Assembly (NCBI GenBank): GCA_948567375.1
Contig: OX419756.1
Coordinates: 24,406,552-24,470,551 of the forward strand
DNA length: 64,000 nucleotides
DNA from: Lunularia cruciata
Taxonomy: Eukaryota; Streptophyta; Marchantiopsida; Lunulariales; Lunulariaceae
Direction: 5' to 3'
Each line of letters begins with the position of its first letter. The first letter of the stretch is position 1. Below the pieces are notes generated by a model, which did no database searches, was not told where the DNA came from, and worked only from the letters and a program-made list of their open reading frames with translations. This document shows positions 43,072-55,385 of this stretch, piece by piece. The position numbers and the translations under genes are program-made.

Positions 43072-44155
43072 TTATGATGGTTGATTTGTAAAACTGACTC
43101 TGCAGCTTGGGAAGATAGATATATCAGGCTTATCAAACTGATCAGCTTGCTTCTGCAACTCATCACTATTCTCACTCCAAGTCCTCGATTCATCAAAGAG
43201 TACACCTCTACTTCTGATGATCTGTCCAGACTTAGGATTGTACAGAAGATATCCTTTCAATCCCTCTTCATATCCTACAAAAAGCATTCTCTCAGCCTTC
43301 TTTGTGAACTTCCTCCTTTGCTCCTTGGGAATATGAACATAGGCAGGACATCCAAAAACTTTCAAAGCTGAAAGATTAGGTGTCTTACCACTCCAGCATT
43401 CTTCAGGAGTTCTTCCTTGCAATGCTATGGTACCATTGATTTTTCTAAGGAAATGTGCAGTACTAATTCCAACACCCCCAAAACTTTATCTCCAGCTTGG
43501 CATGTTGGAGCATTGTCAATGCTTTGTCCACCATTGTTCTATTCAACCTTTCTGCAACTCCATTCTGTGCATGACTGTCTTTGGCAGTACAATCAAGGAG
43601 AATTCCTTTCTCTGATAGAAAAGAGATGAATTCCTCATTCATGTACTCCCTGCCTCCATCTGTTCTCAATCGCTTGACTTTCCTCCCAGTCTGCAACTCA
43701 GCCATGGCTACAAACTTCTGGAATTTTTGCAACACTTCAGCCTTTCTTTTCATGAGATAGATAAAGCTCTTTCTACTGATATCATCCACAAAGGAAATAT
43801 AGTAGGCTGCTCCACTCAATGACTTCTCAGTCATGGAGCCCCATACATCAGAATGAATGACATCTAGAAGACCAGAAGTTCTAGATGAAGATTTCTTGGG
43901 GATAGGAGCCTTGTGTGCCTTACCTTCTGCACACTCAATGCAAAATTCTAGTTTTCCTTTGGGATCTAGTTTCAACCCCTCCACTACCTTCTCTAAGGCA
44001 TGTAGGTTTTGCTTTGACAAGTGCCCTAACCTCAAATGCCAAAGATGGATATCATTTTTGGCTACCAATGCTAAATCAGAACAAGCAGATTCCATCAACT
44101 TGAATAGCTTCCCTTTGGCAGTACCATACCCAAAGACCAGCTCTCCTTTCTTCAA
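43072..44155 (-). pseudogene. Copia integrase
   Basis: GAG-pre-integrase region (IHLWHLRLGHLSKQNL, CIECAEGKAHKAP zinc ligands H-H-C-C), the catalytic core with IHSDVWGSM, LRTDGGREYMN and NGVAERLNRTMVDKA (D-D-E), then the C-terminal part in frame 43072-43422 (RTPEECWSGKTPNLSALKVFGC, YVHIPKEQRRKF, FVGYEEGLKGY). A frameshift at about 43.45 kb separates the two frames. The core itself is open over 230 residues. Confidence 0.9.
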
Positions 44156-44161
44156 AGTGCA

Positions 44162-44508
44162 TTAATTTCTATTGCTCTCAAACAGAACATCCACTCCATG
44201 CTCCATGAGGCAATGTACTAATATCAAGTTCTTGGTGTAATATGGAATATAGAGCACATCTTCCAAACAGCTCTTACAAGAACTTGTATTAGATCTTCCC
44301 ATGAAAGCAACAGGAAATTTGCCAACTCCTAACACTGGATTCAGAATCTCATGTCCACAATGCACACTCTTGGGAATCTTCAAAGGTTGAAGAGTTGAGA
44401 ACAGCTCCTTCGGGTAATAGATATATGAGAGGTGGCTCCAGAATCCAAGAACCATCCAGAACCATTTGTGGACAATTGTGATTCTGCCAACGTTCCACAA
44501 TCTAGCTC
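44162..44508 (-). pseudogene. Copia aspartic protease
   Basis: The active-site sequence LDSGATSH is readable near 44.43 kb in one frame. The rest (LGVGKFPVAFMG, CLEDVLYIPYYTKNLI) is in the frame 44162-44500, so a single-base shift lies between them. Confidence 0.75.
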
Positions 44509-45100
44509 TTATGCTGAGTACTCCTCCTCATTGCTTTCTATCTCATCACACTCCTTTGTGTTGTAAGTTGAGCTCCCAAATTTTTGACCTTTCATTGGTT
44601 GAGGTCTCTTGACTACCTTCTTCAGCTCTTGTTCTCTCCTTTCTTCTCTCTTGGGACATATAGGTGCAATATGACCTTTCTCATGCCAGAAGTAAAGGTC
44701 CTTGTCATTAACACTACTAACTCCTTTACCAGATTTACTCACTCTGGTTTGCTCACTCTTCTATCTTGCACTCTTCTTGACCGAGAAGAAGCACTGAATA
44801 GAGAAGCATCTCCCAACTCATTAAACTTCATCTCTATGTCCTCTCTATCTATGCTAAACACCAGCAATTTGTTTATCACATAATCCCATGTGACAACTTC
44901 AACAGGTAAAAATTTTAGAGCCACTAGGACAAAGTGATAACTTGAAGGGAGAGTCTTCAAGAGATGGTTGATCTCATATTTCTCTGTTAAGATACACATA
45001 TCTTCCTTGACACTCTCGAAGACCTTCTGTAACTTTGACAAGTGCAAAGTAAAATCATCTCCTTCTTGAAGCCCTAAGTTGCACTTGTCAAAGTTACAGA
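44509..45100 (-). pseudogene. Copia gag
   Basis: Capsid-type sequence (LHLSKLQKVFESVKED, EINHLLKTLPSSYHFVLVAL, ITWDYVINKLL-like VTWDYVINKLLVFS) and a damaged zinc knuckle (HEKGHIAPICPK; the first two Cys are lost). The N-terminus is absent: at about 45.10 kb the frame passes into LTR-derived sequence. Confidence 0.8.
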
Positions 45101-45101
45101 A

Positions 45102-45213
45102 TGACTGACTTAAACAAGCAACGAGAGCGTGTGTGTATATATATATATATATATATACTCCCAAGTATGCCCCAGGGGGTTGTTTGCATAACCCTAATTA
45201 GGGCTGCTCTCCC
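45102..45213 (-). repeat. Copia 5' LTR fragment with TA microsatellite
   Basis: Shares GACTGACTTAAACAAGCA, CCCAAGTATG, AGGGGGTTG and ACCCTAATTAGG with 41034-41150. A TG/TA dinucleotide run (about 45129-45158) is longer than in the other LTR. Confidence 0.75.
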
Positions 45214-45249
45214 CTACCCCCCAGCATATCCCGGGATATCACTCCACGT

Positions 45250-45900
45250 CTAAGAGAGCACTACTGGCATGCAATGCGCCTGGCTTTAGCACACAACAAA
45301 GTAGTAGTTTTGTCTACTTTGGAAGTAAGAATGTACACAGTTGAACAGGAGGAGCGAGGAGGCAGACTTAACAGGAGCTGACGCACGCTGAAGAGACAAG
45401 CACGGTGTATAGCGTACTACAAGGATACCCGCTATAGAAAATCTGAGTATTAAGGTTTTGCTTGTCATTATAGGAAGCATCAACTGGTGTATATTATGCA
45501 ATCACTCTGGACACTTAAAACTAGGTATCCCCGGCTCATGACATGTTACCACTGTCCTGAAGGTTCTGCCCAATTCATGTTTTACTTCAGTTTTTCAAGG
45601 GGAGTCATCTACGAATATTTGATATATTCTGACAATAAAGACGTCGCCTGTGTTTAACAGTTTCCTTGTTCCGTTCATCACCTAATGTTTATCTGAAGGA
45701 AACCATATGCATTGCCAAAGTAATTGGCTAAGTAACAGTCCCTTGGTTTAAGATGGCGGATTCGGGGTGGTTCTGAAAATTATTACGGAAGGGGCGATCC
45801 CGTGCAGATTTGAAGAACTATTCAAAAGCCAGCGTTTCTATATTGAACATGGACAACCACAATAAAAGGATTTGAGAATAAATGAAATATGTGAAGAAAA
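45250..45900. repeat. Displaced HNL upstream sequence
   Basis: 45.26-45.40 kb matches the HNL1 first-intron segment 36.64-36.83 kb (GTAGTTTTGTCTA-like, AAGTAAGAATGTACAC). 45.42-45.54 kb resembles 37.90-38.06 kb, and 45.67-45.90 kb matches 38.79-39.03 kb. These are leftovers of a resistance-gene copy whose exons are gone. Confidence 0.65.
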
Positions 45901-47400
45901 CGTCTAGAAATGAAAATTTGACGATGATGTAAATCCAGAGGCCATGCATGGTCCATTCAGTATATATTACTAATGTTGTCGATTAGATCTCGTGTTCAAG
46001 GAAACAAAAACCAGCATCATAAACGGTATTCTTGACATTTATTCCAAAGAATGCCGATGTCGTGGCTCAAAAGGTTTCCCGTTTTCCTGATGAGATTGTT
46101 TATCTTCAGATATACCCTGTTTACCTCATCCTGGGAAAGAATGTGAACTTTCTTCACATGTAACACAACAAGGTAATCTAAGATGTACATTAGTCAGGAC
46201 AATCTGGAAAACTTTCTGTTGCTCCCGGCACTTGTGCGCATCTAGGAAATAAAGAAACTACAAAGTTAAGGAAACTTATCATCAGAGGTGGAAGTCAACG
46301 CAGCGGATACAATTCGCTATTTACTTTAAGCTAAATTGAGACTTTCAGAAGAAATCTAGGAAACGTGGAAAGCATGATGAAATCGGCTGCAATGTACTTG
46401 AGATTATTGGTACCAAGTCCGACTATCAGTCAGAATTGGTACCAACCACGATTGGTCTTTACACCAAATTCCGTCTTTACACCAGATTCCTTCTGCAAGC
46501 AGGCAAGTTGAACTGAATGCAGAGGAAACTAGAGCGTTTGAATTTAATGCAGAATGAATGAAAAGCAAAACTACAGTAAATGACAAAAATTATTAAAAAT
46601 TCAGCTGTCTCGTATGCATTGTGCCAAATATTGCGAGCGTAGACTGCCTGCAGTAAACAGGGCAAAGACTATGACGTCAGTAGACCATGACAGTGGCAAG
46701 CCGACTGGTAAGCATTTACGAATCTTTCCAACATCAACAAAAGAGAGCCGTGCGGGCTACTGCACAAGCAAGAGCATACCATGGTTTGGGCTTACTTGTC
46801 AGTGAACCTTCATATCAGGGTCATCATGGATTGCTGATGCGTGCCTTCGATAATGGATGTCTTCAGCGAGCCCTTACACCGACCTGAGATTTGGTAAATG
46901 AGAATACTCAGTCATAAGAGTACCTACAGAAATACCAGCAGAGTTTACATCAATAGAAGCAAACTAGCAAAAGATTTTGATGGTGCCAATATACTCTTTT
47001 CAAACTATGGAGCAATTCCAGTGTCTACTAATGTCTGCATAATCCTTCGCATTCTATTATGCATAACTTCTCCTCTTCTTGCATACTGGCTTTCGTGCAG
47101 AACATACAATTCAAACCATAGACCAGAACTAGACAATTGAACTGGTAAAATGACAAGAAACACACTGACCGCTTACAATTCTCTGATTTTCCTCACAGCC
47201 AAAATGCTTGGTGCTGCAGTCTAGAATCCCTAAAATGAAGGGCAATAGACATACATCCTCCTGAGAATCGGCCTTTCTCTGTAGTTGCGGAGATTTCGTT
47301 GAGTGATGAATCACTGCACCATTATGCCCAAATCCATCGAGGATTGGCCCGATAAGAGACCACGAAGCAGACGCTTGCAGAAGATTATGACGTGCAGCGG
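45901..47400. other. No gene recognised
   Basis: Short frames only. The longest are 46898-47140 on the plus strand (80 residues, one hydrophobic stretch IILRILLCITSPLLAYWL) and 47129-47416 on the minus strand (95 residues). Neither resembles a family I know. Confidence 0.4.
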
Positions 47401-47685
47401 CCACTGTACGATTCACCTAGGACCTTCAACAGCTCAGGCACGATCGCCGCATCCTCGAGAACCCTGAATTTCCAACCCGGAGTTCGCTCAGTGAATTTCT
47501 CGTACCATTTCAGACCAACGAAGGTAGTACTTCAAACAATGCAACGTGGTTTCGATCAATCGATCGAAAGCCCCGATCGCGAACAGCCTCAGATCAGCTG
47601 CAATTTCCGTTCTTAGTTCTCGTGAAACAAAAACCAGAAGCAGGGGAAGAGTAGTCCAGATCTCAGAGCAGATACTGCACTTCAC
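47400..47685 (-). CDS. Possible exon of an unidentified gene
   Basis: On the minus strand one frame reads GLKWYEKFTERTPGWKFRV, then LEDAAIVPELLKVLGES. Another frame upstream (RLFAIGAFDRLIETTLHCLKYYL) could be joined to it by one base. The region is GC-richer than its surroundings and codon-like. The peptide resembles a helical repeat but I cannot name a family. It lies upstream of the 48-kb membrane-like exon in the same orientation order only if the gene runs right to left. Confidence 0.3.
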
Positions 47686-48019
47686 GCTTTGCGATTCACG
47701 TTGGATCCATCATGAAGGTGTGTTTCTGCTTATTTGCTCCTCGGACAAGTGTGTATCGAACGAGGACAACAGCCGCATACATGGCAGCATGAACCTTAGT
47801 CAGCTCTACACGGTTCTCGAAGAGCAACCATCACTGAATGTTGAATGTGAATCGAATCCAAACCAGATCTCCCATCACCAGCATGAACCTGACATATTTC
47901 GTAATGTCCCTTGTCCTGGTCACGTACTCCTCAAACCAGAAGTAGTCCAGGACATAAATCAGACCATAAACCTGGAACATCACCATGGAGACGGAAAGAC
48001 CCAGCTCCTGAAACTGCTT

Positions 48020-48575
48020 TGCAACGATTGACATCAACAACCATCCCGCCATTTAGCCGAAATACAGAAGATTTTCAGGTCAAGCCCCGAAAATTAGGGC
48101 TCAGCTGCACTCCAAACCACCAATCGTGCACAAAGTAGCCGATCACATGAGGCTTCCGCGAAGTACTTTTGCTCCGAAACAGAGACCACACAACCCGCAG
48201 AATAACTGCCATCACAAATCATGAGATAAGCGTCGCAACGAAGAGCTTTCCGCGCAGATCGGTAATGCTCGACTCTGAGAACAACCAAGAACGGTCCCCG
48301 CCACAGTGCATTGCCACTACAATCAGCAGAGCATTGAGCCCATTGCATGTGTACGTCATCCGCGTTTTATCCGCCAAAACTGCTCCTCGAATCTTTCGAC
48401 CCGGAACCACCGCGCCGAGCACGGCCAACCCAACCAAATGTACTCCCAATAAACCCCCCGTAGACGGCAAATCCGTGCTCTTCCAGCACCCGAAAGACGT
48501 TCGATGCTCCTGCCATTGTCGCCATCATCAAACGATCTTTCTCATCAACACCTTCCGCCTCTCGTGTACTCAAGA
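48020..48575 (-). pseudogene. Unidentified membrane-protein-like exon, copy 2
   Basis: Parallel to 29.53-30.09 kb. N-terminal ILSTREAEGVDEKDRLMMA, then VFRVLEEHGFAVYGGFIG; after one extra G the conserved frame continues as VGLAVLGAVVPGRKIRGAVLADKTRMTY and the hydrophobic GLNALLIVVAMHCGG. A further hydrophobic part is MAVILRVVWSLF. Two or three membrane segments would result. The frame differs from copy 1 by small indels, so at least one copy is dead. No family recognised. Confidence 0.35.
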
Positions 48576-50013
48576 TTGGAGTTCCCCCGTTTCCACCAGA
48601 TTTGGGATTCCAAACCGGAGCTTCAGCTCTCCCGCAACAGCGTTCTACTGAGTGTGCGAGAACAGAGTCGTCACTGGTAGTCCTCGGGACCCATCGCCAG
48701 ACATCCGCAACTAATTACTACAGTGTGTGCTCTGGGGTTTACTTTCTCCACATGCATAGCTCTTTCTTTGAACTAGTTAGGTTTCCATGCCATGCATGTA
48801 TTTATGACTGGACTAAAGTCAAAAAGGAGGGCGTGAAAAGCGAATTTCGTTGGGTGAGAATGTTAACACTCTCCACTGACAGTTGCTAAAGTCATCCCGG
48901 ATGAACCATGAATGAATTCAACAGATAAAGATGTGTTGACATATTTCCACTCTGAACTGCGAACTGAGACAAAAGGAATACCCCAAGTACAAAAAGAAAG
49001 AATACAAGGCACTATGAACCATGAACTGCAAGAGAGAAAAGAAACCACAAGGACGACGGAAGACACAAAAAGGCGACCGTGTAGAGAACACAAAGGATGG
49101 AAGATCCCATCAACCCCTACAAGGGAGAGATGAAAAAGGTAAAATGGATCTAGGCCCCAATAGAGTCTACATGAGAAATCTGCCCTACTGCACCTAAGAT
49201 ATTCGAGCTATGCAAGTCGTAGGTCTACAAACAAATGGAGCATTTGAAGAAGCATCATCTATTGTGATTGTTCTCCTATGGATTGCACCAACCACTGCCC
49301 TTTGTAGAGCAATGGATACACACTGTCTAAAATATACTACAAAGTATGAGTGAGAGTGATACCCCTTAGCGCCTATCATGATAAGCTCTTGCACACTTCC
49401 TGACAAATGTGCCAAACTCCATGTCCATCGCTCCATATAACTCCAAGGCTAGAGGGACAAAGAGTGACCTCGCTGCATGTCCCTATACTTGGAGACCTTG
49501 CAACCTACTACTGCACTTGCCGCCCATCTAGGGGGATGGCTAATCACTCCCTCCAAAACTATATCCCACATACCGTCCGTAACCATGACATCCGCTACTA
49601 TCACCTAATCATCTCGGACCAAGTATAAATCTGCCCTGACACGTGTCGTCTGCAAAGCATATGAACTTTCCCTCCAAGCCAAGTATCCACTTTATCGTGC
49701 CATAGCAAACACTATGTCCCTAATAGCATCATGGATAGCTATCCTTTGTCCTCCAAGGACACCGTGTCATATAGACCGTTGCTGCATCTAGTGTAGAACC
49801 ACACTCACAAGGGAGTAATGAAGATCAGATGGGTGGACCAAACCTAAGCAAAACCTCAACTGGTGCGAGTCGGAACGCCCTAATGCACGGTCGAGCTAGG
49901 ATCCAAGAGCCTGCACCCTTGCCAGAGCAAGAGCAAAGATCGACTCGATCTGTATCCCTGGAACGGTCAACAAGGGATAGAAGAAGCGTGCATAATCCCA
50001 AGTGTCACTACTA

Positions 50014-50058
50014 TCGATATGATCATTGCCGATATGATCATTGCCGATATGATCACTT
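50014..50058. repeat. Three tandem 15-bp units
   Basis: CGATATGATCATTGC repeated three times, the last with a small change. Confidence 0.9.
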
Positions 50059-50744
50059 GCCTCACGTGAGCATCCCAAGTGGTCCAATCATAGTCCTTGT
50101 GTATCCTTCCCACATGGATCTTTACCCTTTGCAAGGCAAAGTGTCCATGACACATCGAGCATGGTGTATCCCGAGCCGCTCTAGACAGTCTCACATGGGG
50201 AGGTGTAGCCATGACTAGCACAAGAATAACAATAGTAACATATGATGTGCTCTTCCATATCCCTATACTTGCAAAACCATAACCCCTCACATCCCAACTC
50301 ACATAAGAAAATAAAATCTCTCCAAACACTAAAATCTGTAAATTCTCATAATTTTCAAATTTTATCTATAAAATTTTCAAATTAAATTTTCATGGAATTT
50401 AATCATGAAAACCAAAAAATTAAAAATAAAAATTCTTAACCCATCATTCTCATTGTGTACGGATCACTCTAAACCCTACAAAATCTAAAAATATTCATAA
50501 TTTTCTACTCAATTCTCCATAGTCTTCCATCTAGATATCAATGGAACTGAAATTGAAAAACGAACAAATAAACTATTCACTGAGTGCTATATGATAGGGA
50601 ACCTCATGACATATGAATATTTCCTCTCACATCTCTCCGTCTCCGCACTCTCCCTAAGCCTCCCGATAGTATGAAATATACAGTCCTTTGATAGTCCCAC
50701 GATCCAAAATGTACTTGGAGTGGCTTCAAATCTACCTTGAAGTA

Positions 50745-50771
50745 GCTATTCGGGTTAATTACCCGAATAGC
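50745..50771. repeat. Hairpin with 11-bp stem
   Basis: GCTATTCGGGT, five-base loop, ACCCGAATAGC. Not followed by a T-run, so not a terminator-like element; no adjacent gene. Confidence 0.8.
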
Positions 50772-51899
50772 GGAAGAAGGTGAATACCCATACAAAGCTA
50801 ACGCAAAATTACAGAAAGGATTAAAGTAACATTAGATGATGATGATGCTGTTGTTTCGCCACGTCGCTTGGATGATTCTTATTAATGAATATGCCAAAGA
50901 AGTCCTTTTAGGTTTCGGGTGAAATACAAGTTAGTACAGTGAAACCCATCTTAGCCAATACATACAGCGGGACCACTCGTCGGCTATAATATAAGTTCAC
51001 GAAGGGTGAGACAAAAGAAGCAAAATGAAGCAAAACCTCCCATAGTATCATTACCGATATGAGAAATCTACAAATCATTGGAACATCTGAACAAGTATTG
51101 CCTAGTGAGAGTGATTATTTTCCTATGAATCCAAATTATATAAGTAGCAAGGTCTACAAAATACTGGAAGATACATAAGATAAGAGGAGTTATAAGGTAT
51201 AAGAGTGTAAATTGATTTATCACTTGACTAGATCAACTACGTCACCATAATGCAGGTAAAGCATTTGGTGCTGTAGACATCTTTTTCTACACTAAGATGA
51301 AGACCAGATAAGCCGCTTGAGTAGCGTTCGTGACATCAAAGATTATATATCTCGCATTCGCACCGCCTTGTACACCATTTATGACTTTATGAATGTACCA
51401 TTTATGACTTTGTACAACCTTGATTGTAATAGATCCGATCCGGGCCATGCTGAATCAAGGCCCTTTACCTCATAGCAAACCCAAGATGCTCTACGTAGAA
51501 TATATAGCAGAATATAAACTAACGCACGTTCTAGGGATTAGGAAATTTTATAAAATAAAAGGAAAGAGGGTTTTATAAACTACATTATGGGACTGGCGAG
51601 ATTTTAGAGGTTATAAACTAAGAGGGGATAAGCTAGCAGAACTTTTACTGTATGTCAATTGCGTGTATACTTGTCTGGGTTAGGATATTGGAATTAAAAA
51701 GATAATGTAGGGTAAGTAAGAGATACTATATCAAAATCAAAAAAGTAAGATCAATTAGCACATCTAGAGTTTAATATTTTTCATTTGAGACAATTCCTAA
51801 CTAAATCCAAAGAAAACCCTAAGAGGTGGTGATTGTAATAAAAATCATTTAACATTATTAATATAAGATACTGTTGAACTAAACGGTGTGCTATAGGGT

Positions 51900-53700
51900 A
51901 TGCTGGCAATTCTATTGCCATGGTCGTTTCTAACCCTGATTTTCTGTTGATAGTATATTCCTTGCTCATGTTTTTTTTTATAAAATATCGTAATTCCCCC
52001 TGCCTTAACACATTTTTTAAATTTTGAATGAAAAGGAATTCAGAACTAATATTTCATAGCAAAGCTTGTGTAAAACATGATTAGCAATGGAGAAATCATT
52101 TTTGAAATGATTTTATTAAGTAAAATATGGAACGAAATTTTTTATGTACTTCACGTCCAAATATTTCTAGAAATTTTTATTTTTTTTAATGTCAAATTTA
52201 TTGTAAAAAATTCTTCTGATGATGGAATCTACCCAACTTAATGAAAAGAAATGAAATATTAACAAAAAGGGCCCTCGGGCGGTTGCAAAAGAGGGCTCAG
52301 TTGTTTCCGAAGTGACAGAAGTTGGTGATCCCCGGGGGAGGATCTTGATGGGCGAGGGGTACGGACACTCAGGACAAAGGCTCACTTCTCTCCTCACTAA
52401 AGCTAGTTGGTGATATATGTTGGCAAGGATAAAGTATAATAGGAAGTAGATTTACATCTTAATAACATAAAGAGGGAACTTAATTTTAAATTAGTAAATT
52501 GAAATAAATCACATTGGCCTTTTTTATTATTTAACTAATTCACTAGGAAACACGATAACATTTGGTCAAATTTAGAAGGGATTATATGCATCATTTGATA
52601 GTCTATTTCACCTAGTTAGTAAAAGTTATTGAATTTACTTTATTAGATATAATTGCTATATTAAATTGAATAGAAAATATATCACATACATAAAAAAATT
52701 ATATAATAATTTTATAAATTGGGAATACGTTTTTATCTAACACAACACGTCAGCAAGGAGATTTAATGTATCAACTATTATTTAAATACTCATCCGAGCG
52801 AAGGAAGCTGTGTATTCTAATCCCTTCAAGTCCACATTCTTGACAACATGATTGCCAAATTTTAAAACGGATTATATATTCTGCCTTGTCAATATAATAT
52901 GTCTATTAGATCTATTTAATATAAACAGCTATATTTTTAAAAATAAAATAGAACTTTATAAATTTAGGAATATGTTTTGTCTAATACAACACTTGCAATC
53001 CTTGATCTACTTCAAGATTTAGGGAAATATGATAACGATGCAGCCTGTTAAGGGCTTCCCCAAAGTTCAACTTTGAATCAAATATGGATCTTTTATACTT
53101 ATCGGATCTATCTTAATATGAATAAAGTTTCATCTCAGTTAATGATTTTCCAGCAAACTTTAGAATATTCTGATAATCTTTTTCGCCTGATAGCATTTTA
53201 CTTATTCAATCTAGTTCATTAAAGATTGAGTCATAGGGGGCATATCGATATTGTAGTCTACAGTTTACCTCTCCAAGTTATTCTTTGTATATAAAAAAGG
53301 AAATAAAACTTTGCAATATAACTTCCCGCAGCCAAGCAGGTTCGTTTTAGAGGAATATTAATGTGCACTGGATGCTACTCTTGACTCTGCACGATTTAGT
53401 AACAACTCCTTCCTACGACAATCCAAACTCTTTTTCGGATAAGCGTCATACGAAACGACTCTTATTATTGACTTAAGATCTTCATCAAACGGAGGTTGAG
53501 TCCATGGGGAGGAGACACATATGATAGACTCTCCTAGAAGACTTCGTATGGAGGCACATTTTGATGGCTATCTTGGGTACGTATCTGCTGAGACGATAGA
53601 ACCAACGTAAAAGAACAGGACCAATAGAACCAATATCAACCCCCATGCATTTCGCTATGTCGCAATGCAAGTACAAGGTGAGGGAGTACATGCTTTCATT
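51900..53700. repeat. Segmental duplication of 30.5-32.3 kb
   Basis: Collinear blocks: 52.05-52.40 kb with 30.6-30.96 kb, 52.75-53.2 kb with 31.2-31.5 kb, and 53.21-53.695 kb with 31.79-32.30 kb. It ends at about 53.70 kb, just where HNL1 begins in the other copy, so this duplicate has lost its resistance gene or never had it. Confidence 0.75.
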
Positions 53701-53720
53701 GGGACGTTTTAATATCGAAA

Positions 53721-54002
53721 TTGACGAATATTTACGGATTTTTAAAATCTACCATACACATCCATAAACTTCCCGTAAACATTGGGATGGGAGAGCAGAA
53801 TCCCCGTAAATATTCTAACGGGTACTCACCTGCTTCACGACTCCTTTCTACTTGCTTGCCTGATGTACGGCACTTTAATTTAGACGTAACTATCTATGTG
53901 AGGGCTTTGACTAACTTTTACGTCAACAAGCAAATAAGAGACACATATTTGGAAATACTCAAATGGCAACGGGAAAAAGCCAATGGCTACCAGATGTTGT
54001 GA
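53721..54002 (+). CDS. Hypothetical 93-residue frame
   Basis: Open frame with mixed composition (IYGFLKSTIHIHKLPVNIG, YVNKQIRDTYLEIL). Not recognised, no splice or start evidence; may be chance or a repeat fragment. Confidence 0.15.
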   Translation: MTNIYGFLKSTIHIHKLPVNIGMGEQNPRKYSNGYSPASRLLSTCLPDVRHFNLDVTIYVRALTNFYVNKQIRDTYLEILKWQREKANGYQML

Positions 54003-55384
54003 CCAGGAAACTTTCTACACTTGTGCGAAATAAAACACTCGGAAAGAACACTTGCGAGAAGTACTACAAAAGGAGCGAGTGAACGAGAGTTTTGAAAATT
54101 GAAAATTGAAAATTTTCAAAATTTGTTGTGAAAGTTTTCATTCTTAGTTCGGTGAGTTGGTAGTGTTGATTTTTGAGTTAGAACTAGATAACAAAGGCTA
54201 GAAAACTCTCAAATGCAACCCATTAGAAGAGGAAACCAAGTCTTGTGACATCAATTAAAATCTACTGGCGTCAAGAATAGTTGCGTGCACCAACATTGGC
54301 ATTAGGAAAGGTCTTGAACGCCAGGGCCTTTGATTTGTTTCGAGGTGTTGAGAGTTAAATCAGTTAGCAAGAATGCAAGATGCAGTCCCTCTCCACTCCC
54401 TTCTCGTCATGAGTCCTCTTCTCTACTTTCCTCTCATCCTGTACAACAAATGGTATTGTTATATGAAGTCCTATCAAGAAGCCAGAGACTAGAAGGAGAA
54501 GTTTACAAAAGAAAGTCTCACCACCAAGGAGATGAGATAAGGATGGAAAACTATAGAACATAAGTTAAACTTTCTTTGTCCAAGTTATGAGAGGATGGAT
54601 AGGATGTTTGGGAGTAGAGCAAACATTACTCCACTAGCACTTGTAAGCTTGGGAGTTGGTTTGATTTTTCTAAAATGAGCCAAGAGAGGCCATTGGATTT
54701 GGAGTCACTATTGGAGAGCAACATGTTGAGGAGTAACCTAAGTACACAATAGACAAAACTCTTCATTCATACCACTTAGGATTCATTTCTATTTCCTTGT
54801 GTTATCTCCCTAGGGGATGACAATTAGCAAAGCTGAAGAGTGATTCTATTGAATCTAGGGAGAGGGTTACATTAGCAAAACTTGAAGCCACATGAATTGC
54901 CAAGATGGAGACCAAATGAAAGGCAAACTCAAGGCTGCATTAATGATACAAAAGACAAAGAAATGGAGAATGAGAGAGCGGAGTGCAATTTCCTCCTTGT
55001 CCAATCTATGATTTTAGATTTAGCCAAAGCAGGAAAAATAACATAGGAAATAAAGAGTCATATCAAAATCCTATTAGAGATAGATGCTCCACCCTGCAAA
55101 GATCGGCCTATAGATGAAAATGTTGAAAATTATAGTGAAAATGTTGTGAACAACACACCTTGCAGTGGTAGTGAAAATTCTAAATTTATTATGTCAAATT
55201 ACAACGCTTGCAATTTAGGTGTTAGTGATTAGTGTTAAGTTGATCAAGATTGTGTTTTGCACTTTGAAGCAAGAAATCAAATACAAATGTTTTGTCACTG
55301 TTATTGTGGATTGGGAAATTCCAGAGCAATTATGGTGGGATGCAAGTTCCCACTTGTCGCTTTGCAATTGGCCAACTTTTAAAG
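54003..55384. other. No gene recognised; AT-rich repeat-like sequence
   Basis: Short frames only, including 54330-54563 (77 residues). A short TTGAAAA/TTTTCAA self-complementary run lies near 54.09-54.12 kb. Confidence 0.4.
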
Positions 55385-55385
55385 A

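Larger units (their letters stand above)
41015..45213 (-). mobile_element. Ty1/copia retrotransposon, 5'-truncated, minus strand
   Basis: The 3' LTR is at 41015-41364 (TGTTG...CAACA) with an adjacent purine tract. The order on the minus strand is gag, protease, integrase, RT, RNase H, the copia order (integrase before RT). At the other end gag sequence at about 45.10 kb passes directly into about 110 bp of LTR-like sequence. The rest of the 5' LTR, the primer site and the gag start are missing, so a deletion joined gag to the LTR. Multiple stops and shifts. It lies between HNL2 and sequence matching HNL1 intron 1. Confidence 0.85.
48650..51900. other. About 3.2 kb with no counterpart in the left duplicate
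   Basis: In the left duplicate 30.18 kb leads within about 200 bp to the AT-rich tandem repeat; here about 3.2 kb intervene. No domain is recognised in either strand. The minus-strand frame 49967-50329 (120 residues) covers a 15-bp repeat and looks incidental. An insertion is likely but I cannot define its ends. Confidence 0.35.

Noticed and set aside
49967-50329. 120-residue minus-strand ORF
   Set aside because: The repeating Ile-Ser-Ala-Met segment is the 15-bp tandem repeat; no family resemblance, no splice or start support.
50745-50771. Hairpin as a transcription terminator
   Set aside because: No T-run and no adjacent gene; such terminators are bacterial.
50930-51010. Possible DNA-transposon end (CAGTGAAACC-like)
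   Set aside because: No matching inverted end or target duplication found by eye.
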